DNA of 64,000 nt from Pseudolabrys sp963742345. Its GTDB lineage: Bacteria; Pseudomonadota; Alphaproteobacteria; Rhizobiales; Xanthobacteraceae. The stretch lies in contig CAVULO010000008.1 in the NCBI GenBank assembly GCA_963742345.1, positions 518,947 through 582,946 on the forward strand, written 5' to 3'. The notes under the pieces were generated by a model that was given only the letters and a program-made list of their open reading frames with translations, made no database searches and was not told the origin of the DNA. Positions within the stretch are counted from its first letter, which is position 1. The number at the start of each line of letters is the position of its first letter. The position numbers and the translations under genes were made by a program. This document shows positions 18,066-28,357 of the stretch, in pieces.

Positions 18066-18374
18066 TTAGCCCGGCTCAGCGGCACCATTGTTAATGCGCT
18101 GCTTGAGGATCGCCGACGGCTTGAACACCATAACGCGCCGGGGCGAAATCGGTACTTCCTTGCCGGTTTTAGGATTACGGCCGATACGCTGGCCTTTCTT
18201 GCGCACCACAAACGAGCCAAACGACGATAGCTTGACGGTTTCTCCGCGCTCTAGACAGTCGGTGATCTCTTTGAGCACCAACTCTACCAAAGCCGCGGAT
18301 TCCGTGCGTGAAAGACCGACTTTTTGATAGACCGCCTCGCACAAGTCGGCCCGCGTCACAGTTTTTCCGGTCAT
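18066..18374 (-). CDS. ihfA: Integration host factor subunit alpha
   Basis: This 102-residue HU/IHF-fold protein, with IhfB, bends DNA at specific sites for transcription, replication and recombination. The DNA-binding arm shows FGSFVVRKKGQRIGRNPKTG followed by EVPISPRRVMVFKPS, the IHF-alpha form, and the N terminus TVTRADLCEAVYQKVGLS fits. It is upstream of the MerR gene on the same strand and 133 bases after fabH. Intact. Confidence 0.95.
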   Translation of the reverse strand: MTGKTVTRADLCEAVYQKVGLSRTESAALVELVLKEITDCLERGETVKLSSFGSFVVRKKGQRIGRNPKTGKEVPISPRRVMVFKPSAILKQRINNGAAEPG

Positions 18375-18507
18375 CGCCTGCCCTGCCCCCGGCGAAGGTA
18401 TCCCGCTGAATTATCGACGATATTAGCATGATTGGAAGGGGTCAACGGGGCCGTCAAAGATTGTGATGAGATACCCCCGGCTACCCTGAGCAGCCACGCC
18501 CAAGCCC

Positions 18508-19491
18508 TCACCACCGGAGAAGGGCGGAACCCCAGGTGAATCCACCACCCATCGCTTCCAAAAGGATGAGATTGCCGCGCTTGATCCGACGATCGGCGAG
18601 CGCATCGCATAGCGCCAGTGGGATAGAGGCCGCCGAAGTGTTCCCGTGACGGTCCACGGTCACCACCACTTTCTCCGGGGCAATGCCGAGCTTATGGGCA
18701 GACCCGTCAATAATACGCTTGTTGGCCTGATGCGGCACGAACCAGTCGATATCGGCTGCGCAATAGCCTGTGGCCTTGAAGGCGTCCTCGATCACATCCG
18801 TAATCATCGCCACGGCATGCTTGAACACCTCGCGGCCCTCCATGCGCAGGTGGCCAACGGTCTGGGTTGAGGAAGGTCCTCCGTCTACGTAGAGCTTAGC
18901 CTTGTGGCGCCCATCCGAACGCAGGTGGGTGGTCAGAATGCCACGGTCGTCACGGGTGCCAGCTTGGGGCTGCGCTTCGAGAACGAGCGCGCCAGCGCCA
19001 TCGCCGAACAGCACACAGGTCGTGCGGTCGTTCCAGTCGAGAATGCGCGAGAAAGTCTCCGCTCCAATGACCAATGCGCGCTTATAGCTACCGAGCCGAA
19101 GCAAAGCGTCGGTCACTTGCAGAGCATAGACAAATCCGGAACAGACGGCCTGCAGGTCGAACGCGGCGCCACGGGTGATGCCGAGCGCGGCCTGCACTGA
19201 CACAGCGGTGGCCGGAAAAGTCTGATCGGGCGTTGACGTCGCGAGCACAATCAGGTCGATCGAATTTGCTTCGACATGTGCGTTGGCGAGTGCCGCGCGC
19301 GCAGCATGAAGCGCAAGATCAGACGTGAGTTCACCCGGCGCGGCAATGTGGCGTTCCCGAATGCCGGTGCGCTGAACGATCCATTCGTCGGTGGTCTCGA
19401 CCGAACGCGCGAGCTCATCGTTGCTGACAATGCGCGTGGGGAGATAACTTCCACAGCCAAGCACAACCGAACGCAATACCGTCACGAGCAT
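18508..19491 (-). CDS. fabH: 3-oxoacyl-ACP synthase III (KAS III)
   Basis: It catalyses the first condensation of fatty acid synthesis, acetyl-CoA plus malonyl-ACP. The 327-residue thiolase-fold protein has the catalytic Cys (LQAVCSGFVYAL), His (WFVPHQANKRI) and Asn (HGNTSAASIPLAL). The start at 19491 overlaps the plsX stop by ten bases; a GTG a few codons inside is an alternative. The plsX-fabH order is standard in proteobacteria. Intact. Confidence 0.96.
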   Translation of the reverse strand: MLVTVLRSVVLGCGSYLPTRIVSNDELARSVETTDEWIVQRTGIRERHIAAPGELTSDLALHAARAALANAHVEANSIDLIVLATSTPDQTFPATAVSVQAALGITRGAAFDLQAVCSGFVYALQVTDALLRLGSYKRALVIGAETFSRILDWNDRTTCVLFGDGAGALVLEAQPQAGTRDDRGILTTHLRSDGRHKAKLYVDGGPSSTQTVGHLRMEGREVFKHAVAMITDVIEDAFKATGYCAADIDWFVPHQANKRIIDGSAHKLGIAPEKVVVTVDRHGNTSAASIPLALCDALADRRIKRGNLILLEAMGGGFTWGSALLRW

Positions 19492-20550
19492 GCTCCGCTC
19501 GCTAGCCGGGCCGTCTCGGTCGCTGTCGCCTGCAGATCGCGCGCCATCGACTGCCCGATCTTGGCGAGCAATTCATAGCGCACCATGTCGTAACCCATGT
19601 CGATTGCAGCAGCCGTCCCTTCGGCGTCGGCGCCGCCGTGACTCTTGATCACGACACCATTGAGGCCGAGAAATACGCCGCCATTCGATTTGCGAGGATC
19701 CATCTTCTCGCGCAGCGTTCGAAAAGCCTGTCGCGCGAGCAGAGTAGCCGAGGCGCGCCGCCCAGGTCCGGTTCATCGCAGCGCGTAAATAAGAAGCGAG
19801 CTGATGGGCCGTGCCTTCTGCGGTTTTCAACGCAATGTTACCGGCAAAGCCTTCGGTGACAACGACATCAACAACGCCCTTGCCTATGTCGTCGCCTTCG
19901 ACGAAACCATGATAGTCGAAATGCGGAAATTGGCCTTCGCGCAGGATGCGGCCAGCATCGCGCACCTGCTCGAGCCCTTTGACTTCCTCGACTCCGATGT
20001 TGAGCAGACCGACGGTCGGGCGCTCGATATCGAACAGCACCCGAGCCATCGCACTTCCCATCGCGGCGAGATTCACCAGATGCGCTTCATCCGCACCGAT
20101 TGAGGCGCCGACATCGAGCACTATGGACTCGCCCTTGAGTGTAGGCCACAGCGCGGCAATCGCCGGTCGCTCGATGCCCTCGATCATTTTCAGATTGAAG
20201 CGTGCCATCGCCATCAACGCACCGGTATTGCCGGCGGATACCGCAACGTCGGCCTCGCCTTTCTTAACAGCATCGATGGCAAGCCACATCGACGACTTCC
20301 AGCGCCCATAACGCAGCGCCTGACTTGGTTTGTCGTCCATGCGGATCGCTATCTCGGTGTGCACGAGTTTCGATTTCGCCTTGAGCCGCGGCAGCCCATC
20401 CAGCACGGGTTCCAACGCGGCTCGATCGCCGAACAGCAGGTATTCGATGTCGGGATGGCGGGTAAGAGAAATGTCAGCGCCCGGCAGTACCACCGCCGCG
20501 CCATGGTCGCCGCCCATAGCATCAAGCGCGATGCGAACCTTATCCGGCAT
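19482..20550 (-). CDS. plsX: Phosphate acyltransferase PlsX (one frameshift)
   Basis: It converts acyl-ACP to acyl phosphate for glycerolipid synthesis. The N terminus VRIALDAMGGDHGAAVVLPG and the inner motifs VSAGNTGALMA and TEGFAGNIALKTAEGT are diagnostic. The frame breaks near 19745: after AARLGY the true continuation is LLARQAF, then RTLREKMDPRKSNGG, with the end (QATATETARLASGACS) at 19482. The sequence TACTCTGCTC there looks like a one-base insertion. Joined length is about 356 residues, normal for PlsX. Confidence 0.93.
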
Positions 20551-20689
20551 GGATCGCTCTTGGCGGCGTTAATGGGGGCGCCGGCAGCGCGGCATCTGGA
20601 ATTGACGCACGCCGGCGACCATAGCCGCTCGGTCGCCGCAGACAAGCCGGTTCTGCCTAACTCTCATCCGCTGACCCGCTTGTTCCCGG

Positions 20690-21221
20690 CTAACCGCCGC
20701 CGAGGCGCTTTTTTAGCGCTTCCAGGGCCGCAAACGGCCGTGCGCTGTCGTCGTCGATCTTGACCGGTGCGAACTCGGCTCCCGCCTTGCGCGGATAGGG
20801 ATCGATGCCGAGAAACAGGAATTCGGTCGCGATTATCCCCAAATCCAACTTGCCTCCGACCAGGGGTTCCGGCGCTTCATCTGTCCTCAGATCGGGTTTT
20901 CCCGCCCTGGCCGAAGCCGGTTCGGCTAACTCGGGCGCAAATATCAAATCGACCGGCTCTTCCACCTCGCTTTCGACCGGCTCGAGCGTGACGACGCATG
21001 TCTGACCGACGCGAGCGCTGACCCGGCCCAGTTACGCGTACACCTGCGCCGCGACGAGTCAGATCAAACACCGCGGAGAGCTGCGTCACGTCACGCAATC
21101 CAGCGAGCGCCGCCAGCTCGGCTCGGACGGAGTCGGGCGCATCAATCTCAATATGAAGGCCATTTTCCGGAATGTCTTCCACGGTGACCGGAACGCTCCA
21201 TGGATTTTGATTTTTTTCCAT
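20690..21221 (-). CDS. DUF177/YceD family protein (one frameshift)
   Basis: YceD-family proteins are needed for normal 23S rRNA accumulation and are usually encoded just before plsX, as here. The N terminus (NPWSVPVTVEDIPENGLHIE) and C terminus (APVKIDDDSARPFAALEALK) are both alphaproteobacterial DUF177. A shift near 21030 separates them, just before CVVTLEPVES, the part that normally carries a Cys. Joined length is about 177 residues. Confidence 0.85.
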
Positions 21222-21254
21222 AGATTTCAGTCTTCTGCCAAAGTCTACTTAACC

Positions 21255-21800
21255 TCAACAAGAACAGCAGCGCTCCGGGTCGGGCAGACGAACCTCGCCC
21301 GCCAGTAGGTTGGCCGGTTGCTGCGCCCTCACATCACCTATCGCTTCCCGTATATAGGCCGCAAGGCGAGCGGGCGCGGCCGGTGCGCCAGGTGTTCCGC
21401 TATAGATATTCCTCGTCAAAGCCTCAACCAGTGCTTCCTCACTACCCGCCGCCAGCGCGGTGCGGTACGCCTGCGCCCGGCCATAAAACGCCTCGCCAAT
21501 ACGCTGCATTTCTTTCGGTACGGCAAGGTCGCCTACGCCCATTTCCCGCAGATTGTGGTCCATGTCCTGGCAAAAACGGTCGAATATGGCCTGACCTAGG
21601 TCCCGTAGGTTCGAGTCCTCCGCCAAACGATCAAGCACCATGGCGAGGTGGAGGACGAGCAGGTCAAAACGGCCATTAACAGTGTCAGGAACGCTGTATT
21701 CGCGATAAAAACACGGCAATCGTGCCTGCGCCACGATCGTGCCATACAGGGTCGAAATGGTGTCCGGCCGCGCGTTGCGGCGAAACAGGGGAAATATCAT
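21255..21800 (-). CDS. Ubiquinol-cytochrome c chaperone (CBP3/UQCC1 family)
   Basis: This 181-residue protein has the family's core: LYGTIVAQARLPCFYREYSV, then FDLLVLHLAMVLDRL, then QDMDHNLREMGVGDLAVPK. The mitochondrial relatives CBP3/UQCC1 bind newly made cytochrome b during assembly of complex III; the bacterial role is presumed similar. It precedes the DUF177 gene on the same strand and faces bamE. The C terminus ends in three Cys (CCSC), which is unusual and may bind metal. Intact. Confidence 0.88.
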   Translation of the reverse strand: MIFPLFRRNARPDTISTLYGTIVAQARLPCFYREYSVPDTVNGRFDLLVLHLAMVLDRLAEDSNLRDLGQAIFDRFCQDMDHNLREMGVGDLAVPKEMQRIGEAFYGRAQAYRTALAAGSEEALVEALTRNIYSGTPGAPAAPARLAAYIREAIGDVRAQQPANLLAGEVRLPDPERCCSC

Positions 21801-21867
21801 CGGGTCTGTTCGGGGCTGAACCGGTTTGCCGCGGTTACGTCAACGCCCTCTCCGATGCAAGGCCAAA

Positions 21868-22342
21868 ATGAATGCTTCGCGTTTGGGGTCGAATACCGTG
21901 CGTCGCCGTAAGCATGCCCTCCACCTGATGCTGGCGCTCGCCGGCGCGCTCGTGCTTGCGCGCGTGTGGCAGCACGACCGAAACCTTGCAGCGCGGTTAC
22001 GTGTTGCCGGAAGGCGCGCTCGAACAGGTTCCGGTCGGCGCCACGCAGGAGCAGGTCCTGATCGTGCTCGGCACACCCTCGACAGTCGCCACGGTCAATG
22101 GCGACGCTTTTTATTACATTTCGCAAAAGGCTCAGCGCTCGGCAGCGTTCATGCCGCACGAGGTGGTCGATCAGCGCGTCGTCGCGGTTTATTTCGACAA
22201 GGAGCGGCGTGTCACTCGGCTCGCCAATTACGGTATCAAGGACGGCAAGGTATTCGACTTCTATTCGCAGACTACGCCGACCGGTGGCCAGGAACTGAGC
22301 TACCTCCGCAACATCTTCAAGAACGTCGGCGTGCATCTGTAA
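21868..22342 (+). CDS. bamE: Outer-membrane assembly lipoprotein BamE (SmpA/OmlA; one frameshift)
   Basis: BamE is a lipoprotein of the BAM complex that inserts beta-barrel proteins in the outer membrane. The signal (HALHLMLALAGALVLA) and the lipobox Cys (ACGSTTETLQRGYVLPEGAL) are in different frames, with one indel near 21955, so the lipobox reads LVLAxACGS. The SmpA domain follows (GATQEQVLIVLGTPSTV, then NGDAFYYISQKAQ). Joined length is about 158 residues. It faces the CBP3 gene, an arrangement common in Rhizobiales. Confidence 0.88.
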
Positions 22343-22350
22343 GCGTCCGC

Positions 22351-22408
22351 CACGACGAAAAAGGGCCCGCGCGAAGGCGGGCCCCTTCGTGTTCTATTTT
22401 TCGTCGTG
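22351..22408. terminator. Nested bidirectional terminator between bamE and hppA
   Basis: An inner stem GGGCCCGC (22363-22370)/GCGGGCCC (22377-22384) is enclosed by a second repeat, CACGACGAAAA (22351-22361) with TTTTCGTCGTG (22398-22408). The A-run and T-run on the two sides give T-tailed hairpins in both directions, so it serves both convergent genes. Confidence 0.75.
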
Positions 22409-22411
22409 CGA

Positions 22412-24543
22412 TCAGTGTGCCAGCACGGCCAGCAACAGCAGCGCCACGATGTTGGTGATCTTGATCATCGGGTTGACCGCCGGGCCGGCTGTGTCCTTGT
22501 AGGGATCGCCGACCGTGTCGCCAGTTACCGCGGCCTTGTGCGCGTCGGAGCCCTTGCCGCCGTAGTGACCATCCTCGATGTATTTCTTGGCGTTGTCCCA
22601 TGCGCCACCGCCGGATGTCATCGAGATAGCGACGAACAGTCCGGTGACGATAACGCCGAGCAACATGGCGCCCAGCGCAGAAAACCCCGCCGACTTTCCG
22701 GCCGGCCCACCGCCTGCGATGAAATAGATCGCGAAGTAGCAGACGATCGGCGATAGCACCGGCAGCAGCGACGGCACGATCATCTCTTTGATCGCGGCCT
22801 TGGTGAGCATATCCACGGCGCGGCCGTAGTCCGGCTTGTCCTTGCCTTTCATGATGCCGGGCTTGGCGCGGAATTGCCGGCGCACTTCTTCGACGATGGC
22901 ACCGGCGGCACGGCCGACCGCGGTCATACCCATCGAAGCGAACAGATAAGGCAGCAGTCCGCCGAACAGCAAGCCAACGACCACGTACGGATTGTTCAGC
23001 GAAAAGTCGAGCTGAATGCCCTGGAAGTATGGATGCGCGGCGGAGGTCCTGGTGAAGAACAGCAGGTCCTGGTTATAGGCCGCAAACAACACCAGTGCGC
23101 CGAGACCGGCCGAACCGATGGCGTAGCCTTTGGTGATCGCCTTGGTGGTGTTGCCGACCGCATCGAGCGCGTCGGTGAACTTGCGCACGTTCTTCGGCAA
23201 GCCGGCCATTTCGGCAATGCCGCCGGCATTGTCGGTGACCGGGCCGAAAGCGTCGAGCGCGACCACCATGCCGGCGAGCGCCAGCATCGCGGTGACTGCG
23301 ATCGCAATGCCGAACAATCCCGCTTGCGCATAGGAAACCAGAATGCCGGCAATGATCACGATGGCCGGCAGCGCGGTCGATTCGAGCGAGATCGCCAAAC
23401 CCTGGATGACGTTGGTGCCGTGGCCGGTGACCGAGGCCGCCGCGATCGACTTCACCGGGCGGAAATTGGTGCCGGTGTAGTATTCGGTGATCCAGATGAT
23501 GAGGCCGGTCACCACCAGGCCGACCACGGCGCAGATGTAGAGCGCCTGTCCGGTAAAGGTGACGCCCGCAATCGAACCCATGCCGATCATGGCGTCGGTG
23601 ACGAACCAGATGGCAACGAGCGACAGCGACTGCCGACGCGATGAAGCCCTTATAGAGCGCACCCATGATCGACTTTTTCCGGCCAAGTCGCACGAAGAAG
23701 GTGCCGATGATCGAGGTGATGATGCATGCACCGCCGATGGCGAGCGGATAGGTCATCATATTCATCAAGCATCGGCGTGCTGGCGAAGAAGATCGAAGCC
23801 AGCACCATGGTGGCGACAATGGTCACCGCATAGGTCTCGAACAGGTCGGCCGCCATGCCGGCGCAGTCGCCGACGTTGTCGCCGACGTTGTCGGCGATCG
23901 TAGCGGGATTGCGCGGATCGTCTTCCGGAATGCCGGCCTCGACCTTACCGACCAGATCGCCGCCGACGTCAGCACCCTTGGTGAATATGCCGCCGCCGAG
24001 ACGGGCAAAGATCGAGATTAGCGAGGCACCAAAGCCGAGCGCGACGATAGCATCGATCACCGTGCGGTCGTTCGCTGCCTTGTGCAGCGTGCCGGTGAGG
24101 AAGCCGAAATAAAGCGTGACGCCGAGCAGCGCGAGACCCGCGACCAGCATGCCGGTGATGGCGCCGGCCTTGAAGGCAAGCTCGAGCCCGCCGGCAAGCG
24201 ATTTGGTGGCAGCCTGTGCGACCCGCACGTTGGCGCGCACCGAGACATTCATGCCGATGAAGCCGGTTGCGCCCGACAGGATCGCGCCGATCGCGAAGCC
24301 GACGGCCACAAGCCAGCCGAGTGTAAAGCCGATGATAGCGAAGATCACTACGCCGACGATGCCGATGGTGGCGTATTGACGCTTGAGATAGGCCTGCGCG
24401 CCCTCGCGCACCGCCTCGGAAATCTCCTGCATCTTCTTGCTGCCCGGATCGGCACTCATCACCGATTGGGTCGCCCAGATGCCATATACGATCGCGAGCA
24501 CCCCGCAGCCGACGATCAACCACAAAGTAGTCATGGTGGCCAT
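22412..24543 (-). CDS. hppA: K+-independent, H+-translocating membrane pyrophosphatase (two frameshifts)
   Basis: It hydrolyses pyrophosphate and pumps protons across the inner membrane. The joined protein is about 710 residues with some 16 membrane segments. Signature motifs are DVGGDLVGKVEAGIPEDDPR, ADNVGDNVGDCAGMAADLF and GNTTKAITKGYAIGSAGLG. The Lys in GNTTKA, where K+-dependent enzymes have Ala, marks the K+-independent class. The frame changes between about 23640 and 23775, around the region reading DEYDDLSARHRR, and returns later. The last residues reach 22412, next to the terminator. Confidence 0.94.
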
Positions 24544-24719
24544 TTCCCCGATTTGATTGGTGCTGGCGGGACGAACGCTCCCGCCGGCGCCAGGAGCGTC
24601 GAGGATGGCCGCTTTGAGGGCGCTTCACCCCGACCGGAAAGCGCGCGGATATAGCCAAAAAGATGAGGCCTGTGCAACGCGGAAATGGGGTGCCGCAAAG
24701 GTATCTTTTTGCAGCGCCC

Positions 24720-25943
24720 CTAAACCTCCGCCTTCCGCGACCAAAGTGCGAGCCATAACAACAGCGCACCCGCCACAAAAATGGTCGGGAAGATCACCTC
24801 GTTAATCGCAGTCCAGCCGAATTTGTCGAGCAATTGGCCCGAGGAGAACGAACTCAGCGCCATGCTGCCAAAGATCAGGAAGTCGTTGAACGCCTGGACT
24901 TTGTTGCGTTCGTTCGGCCGGTGGCACTGAGTCACCATGGTGGTGGCGCCTATAAAGGACAGGTTCCAGCCAAAACCGAGCAATACAAGCGCACTCCAGA
25001 AATGCGCCACCGTAATGCCGGCGATGCCGACAGCCGCGGTAGCGGCGATCAGCGCCAGGCCGATGCCGGTGATTCGCTCCACTCCGAAGCGCGCGATCAG
25101 CGAGCCGGTAATGAAGCTTGGTGCATACATGGCCAGCACGTGCCACTGAATGCCGAGCGTGGCATCCGTGACCGAGTGCCCGCAGCCGACCATGGCAAGT
25201 GGTGCCGAGGTCATCACCATGTTCATCATGCCGTAGCTCGCCATACCGCAAGCAACCGCAACGATGAAGCGTGAGCTACGCGCGATCTCGCCAAGCGGGC
25301 GCGCGCTGTCGTGCCGCGTAGCAGCGAGCGGCGGCACTTTGACGAATTGCAGCACGAACGCCGCCACCAAGGCGCAGGCCGACTGCCCCAGATAGCTTGC
25401 CGCAAAGAGGTGCGGCGCCAATAGATCCTTGGTGAAGATGACGAGCTGCGGACCGATCACGGCAGCGAAAACGCCACCGGCGAGCACCCAGGACACAACT
25501 TTCGGCCGGTAAGCCTCGCTCGCCGTATCGGCAGCGGCGAAACGATAAGACTGATGCGCGGCAGCGTACAGGCCGCCGCAGAATGTACCGACCAGCAGAA
25601 GCCAGAAATGACCGTTCATCACCGCGGCATAGGAAATCAGGCCGGACAGAATCCCGAATGCCGAACCACATTGTAGGGCGAAGCGTCGACCGAAACGGCG
25701 CGCCAACCCACCAAGCGGCAGCGTGCCGAACCACATGCCGAACACCATGGCGGTGATCGGCAGTGTCGCTAGCCCCTTGTCGGGTGCCAGCACCGCGCCG
25801 ACGATGCTTGCCGTGCTCACTATCACGGTGTTGTTGCCACCGGCTAGCGCCTGCGCGACCGCCAGCACCAAAGCATTGCGGCGCGCGAGATTGTCATCAG
25901 GCGCGGCATGCTGGAGAGGTTCGGCGATCACCGACATTGGCAA
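24720..25943 (-). CDS. MFS transporter
   Basis: This 407-residue protein has twelve predicted membrane segments and a short soluble N terminus. The loop 2-3 motif is degenerate (GGLARRFGRRFALQCGS) and a second copy lies around FGVERITGIGLAL. The conserved interior includes LVGTFCGGLYAAAHQSYRFA. I recognise it only as a member of the MFS; its substrate is unknown. It is upstream of hppA on the same strand, 176 bases away, so probably a separate transcript. Intact. Confidence 0.82.
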   Translation of the reverse strand: MPMSVIAEPLQHAAPDDNLARRNALVLAVAQALAGGNNTVIVSTASIVGAVLAPDKGLATLPITAMVFGMWFGTLPLGGLARRFGRRFALQCGSAFGILSGLISYAAVMNGHFWLLLVGTFCGGLYAAAHQSYRFAAADTASEAYRPKVVSWVLAGGVFAAVIGPQLVIFTKDLLAPHLFAASYLGQSACALVAAFVLQFVKVPPLAATRHDSARPLGEIARSSRFIVAVACGMASYGMMNMVMTSAPLAMVGCGHSVTDATLGIQWHVLAMYAPSFITGSLIARFGVERITGIGLALIAATAAVGIAGITVAHFWSALVLLGFGWNLSFIGATTMVTQCHRPNERNKVQAFNDFLIFGSMALSSFSSGQLLDKFGWTAINEVIFPTIFVAGALLLWLALWSRKAEV

Positions 25944-26033
25944 GCTCCCGGAAAGCCGCCCCTTTTAGCGGCGATCCTGCTGAATCGCCAATGCCGGCCG
26001 CGCAGACCAGTATTGAGCTGGAATTGCCGTTCG

Positions 26034-27302
26034 TTATCTCTTGCCCGGCGCGCGAGGTGCCCGCGATTTGCCCGCAAACTCAATCGCACCCGGATGTCGA
26101 ATAGTGGCCACCCTCGCCTCCGCCAATGACCGGGCTCCGATCTGACCAAGCGAAGCCCGCAACTCGTCGATATAGAGGTCGATCAGATAGTCCGGACCCT
26201 CGTCACCGAGCGCGGCGACGGCCCAAAGAAATGATTTCCCCGCAAAGGCCGCGTCGGCGCCGAGCGCCAGGGCGCGCATGACGTCCTGACCGCTGCGAAT
26301 ACCACTGTCGAGCATAACAGTTGCTTTCTTGCCGACCGCCGCAGCGATTGCTGGCAACACATCGATCGACGGTGTGAGCGCCTCGATCTGGCGGCCACCG
26401 TGGTTTGATACCCAGATGCCGTCGATGCCTAGCGCCACCGCTTTTTCAGCGTCTTTAGGGTGAAGAATGCCTTTTACCGCCATCGGACCCTTCCACGCGT
26501 CGCGATAGCGCTTGACCTCTTCCCAGGAAAAAGCGCCGCCCATGCGCGCGCGCGCGAAAGCGATGATCTCGTTGGTGTTCGCTCCCGCAGGCGCATAATC
26601 GCTTATGGTAGCAAAGCGCGGATAACCATTTCGCAACAGCGCCAGCAGCCATTTCGGACGAACCATCATCTCGTAGATCATTCGGACATTCGGACGAAAT
26701 TGATGGGCGAGACCCGCATAGGTCTCACGCGAGCGCGTAGTGCGCACCGGGACATCGAGTGTAAGTGCAAGCACCTTCGCATCAACCGCTTGCGCACGCC
26801 GCACGAGATCGAAGCCGATCTTGTGATCGTCGTGCCAGAAACGATAGAGCTGGAGCCAGAACACATCGGGCGCAACTTCCGCCGCCTGCTCGATGGTGGC
26901 GCCGCCGGCAACACTGAGCGTATAGGGCACACGCGCGCGCTGCGCGGCTTTCGCCATCAGCAGATCGGCACCCGGCCAGACCAGCGACGGCCCACCCATA
27001 GGTGCGATACCGATTGGCGCGGAATAGCTGCGCCCAAACAATTTAACGTCGACCGGGGGCAACGACGGCATTACGCCGTAGCGCGGCACAATTTCAACGG
27101 CATCGAATGCCGCCCAATTATGAGCGATCCCAACATCATTGCCCGCGCCGGTGTCGCCATATTCGTAGGCAAAAAACGGCACGTTGCGCGGCGCGCGCTG
27201 ACGCAGCCACGCCGCGGTCGGAAACCGCGCGCGATGTTTCTCAAAGCTTGGATGCTGACCGACCGGCGTCACCGCTGCCCGTTTTGCAGTCATATCGTGC
27301 AT
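26034..27302 (-). CDS. FMN-dependent alpha-hydroxy acid oxidase/dehydrogenase (LldD-like)
   Basis: This 422-residue TIM-barrel flavoenzyme belongs to the glycolate oxidase/L-lactate dehydrogenase/mandelate dehydrogenase family, which oxidises L-2-hydroxy acids. The catalytic His and Arg are in VSNHGGRQIEALTPSIDVLP. The FMN phosphate region is MLDSGIRSGQDVMRALALGA, and the N-terminal APIGIAPMGGPSLVWPGAD fits the family. The substrate is not predictable. There is no neighbouring lldP or lldR. Intact. Confidence 0.9.
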   Translation of the reverse strand: MHDMTAKRAAVTPVGQHPSFEKHRARFPTAAWLRQRAPRNVPFFAYEYGDTGAGNDVGIAHNWAAFDAVEIVPRYGVMPSLPPVDVKLFGRSYSAPIGIAPMGGPSLVWPGADLLMAKAAQRARVPYTLSVAGGATIEQAAEVAPDVFWLQLYRFWHDDHKIGFDLVRRAQAVDAKVLALTLDVPVRTTRSRETYAGLAHQFRPNVRMIYEMMVRPKWLLALLRNGYPRFATISDYAPAGANTNEIIAFARARMGGAFSWEEVKRYRDAWKGPMAVKGILHPKDAEKAVALGIDGIWVSNHGGRQIEALTPSIDVLPAIAAAVGKKATVMLDSGIRSGQDVMRALALGADAAFAGKSFLWAVAALGDEGPDYLIDLYIDELRASLGQIGARSLAEARVATIRHPGAIEFAGKSRAPRAPGKR

Positions 27303-27363
27303 GGGAAATTCCTATTCTTTGCCGCTGTATTATAGCTCCGCTTGATGCGCTCGTCCCACCGAT

Positions 27364-28353
27364 TCAGAAATGAGTGAACGAGGGGCGCATGAAAGTGAGC
27401 GGGTGGCCATCGGCGCTAAGAAAGCGTGCGCCCTCGCCCGCCTTGACTTCGCCGATCTCACTGACCGCCACGCTGGCTGCCTTGGCCGCGGTATGGAAGC
27501 TTTGGGCCTTGGCCGCCGGCACGGTACAAACGATCTCGTAGTCGTCACCGCCTGTAAGTACGGATTCGAGCGCGCCGGGGTCGGCAGCAATCACTGTTTT
27601 GGCCGCTTCCGAAAGCGGGATCCTCGCAATATCGATGTCAGCCGCCACCCCTGAAGCCCGGCAAAGTTTCGCAAAATCGCCAACGAGGCCATCGGAGATA
27701 TCCATCGCCGCAGAAGCATGGGTGCGCACGGTCTCCGCCAGCGCGTTTCGCGGTTGCGGGAGCAGATAACGAGAAACGAGATGCTGTCGCTGCCGCTCGC
27801 TCAGTTTCCATTTCCCGCTCTTACGCACCATGACGCCGAGCGCAGCATCGCCAATGGTGCCGCTCACAAAGACGCGGTCTCCGGGGTTGGCGCCAGCGCG
27901 GCGCACCATTGTTCCTTCCGGAACGCTGCCAATCATGGCAATGGAAATCGTGATCGGGCCCGGCGTGCGGTCGGTGTCGCCGCCGAATAGTGGACAGCCG
28001 AACAAGATCGCGTCGCCACGCAGGCCTTGCGCAAATCCCTCAAGCCATTCCTCGCCGATGTCCCTAGGCAGCGCGAGTGACAGGAGAAAGCCAAGCGGGC
28101 GCGCACCCTTCGCGGCCAGGTCAGACAGATTTACCCGCAACGCCTTGCTCGCCACTGCAGGTGCGGCGTCGTCCGGGAAAAAATGCACGCCGCCGACAAT
28201 GGCGTCAGTCTTGAGCACCAGATCGCACCCCGGCGGCGGTTTGAGAAAGGCGGCGTCGTCGGACAAGCCCAGCGCGCCCGGGTGGGTAGCGAGCGGCTTG
28301 AAGAATCGCGCGATCAGGCGATCTTCGGCCGAGATTTCGTCGTGCGTGACCAT
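27364..28353 (-). CDS. thiL: Thiamine-monophosphate kinase
   Basis: It phosphorylates thiamine phosphate to the active diphosphate. The N-terminal GLSDDAAFL, the VLKTDAIVGGVHFF segment, the Asp-rich GGDTDRTPGPITISI and the C-terminal LTGGDDYEIVCTVP are the AIRS-fold motifs of ThiL. I chose the ATG at 28353, four bases after the nusB stop; an upstream start at 28389 would overlap nusB. It is the last gene of the glyA-to-thiL operon. About 329 residues, intact. Confidence 0.94.
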   Translation of the reverse strand: MVTHDEISAEDRLIARFFKPLATHPGALGLSDDAAFLKPPPGCDLVLKTDAIVGGVHFFPDDAAPAVASKALRVNLSDLAAKGARPLGFLLSLALPRDIGEEWLEGFAQGLRGDAILFGCPLFGGDTDRTPGPITISIAMIGSVPEGTMVRRAGANPGDRVFVSGTIGDAALGVMVRKSGKWKLSERQRQHLVSRYLLPQPRNALAETVRTHASAAMDISDGLVGDFAKLCRASGVAADIDIARIPLSEAAKTVIAADPGALESVLTGGDDYEIVCTVPAAKAQSFHTAAKAASVAVSEIGEVKAGEGARFLSADGHPLTFMRPSFTHF

Positions 28354-28357
28354 TGTC

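Noticed and set aside
28354..28357. TPP riboswitch before thiL
   Set aside because: There is only a four-base gap after nusB; no thi-box sequence is visible.
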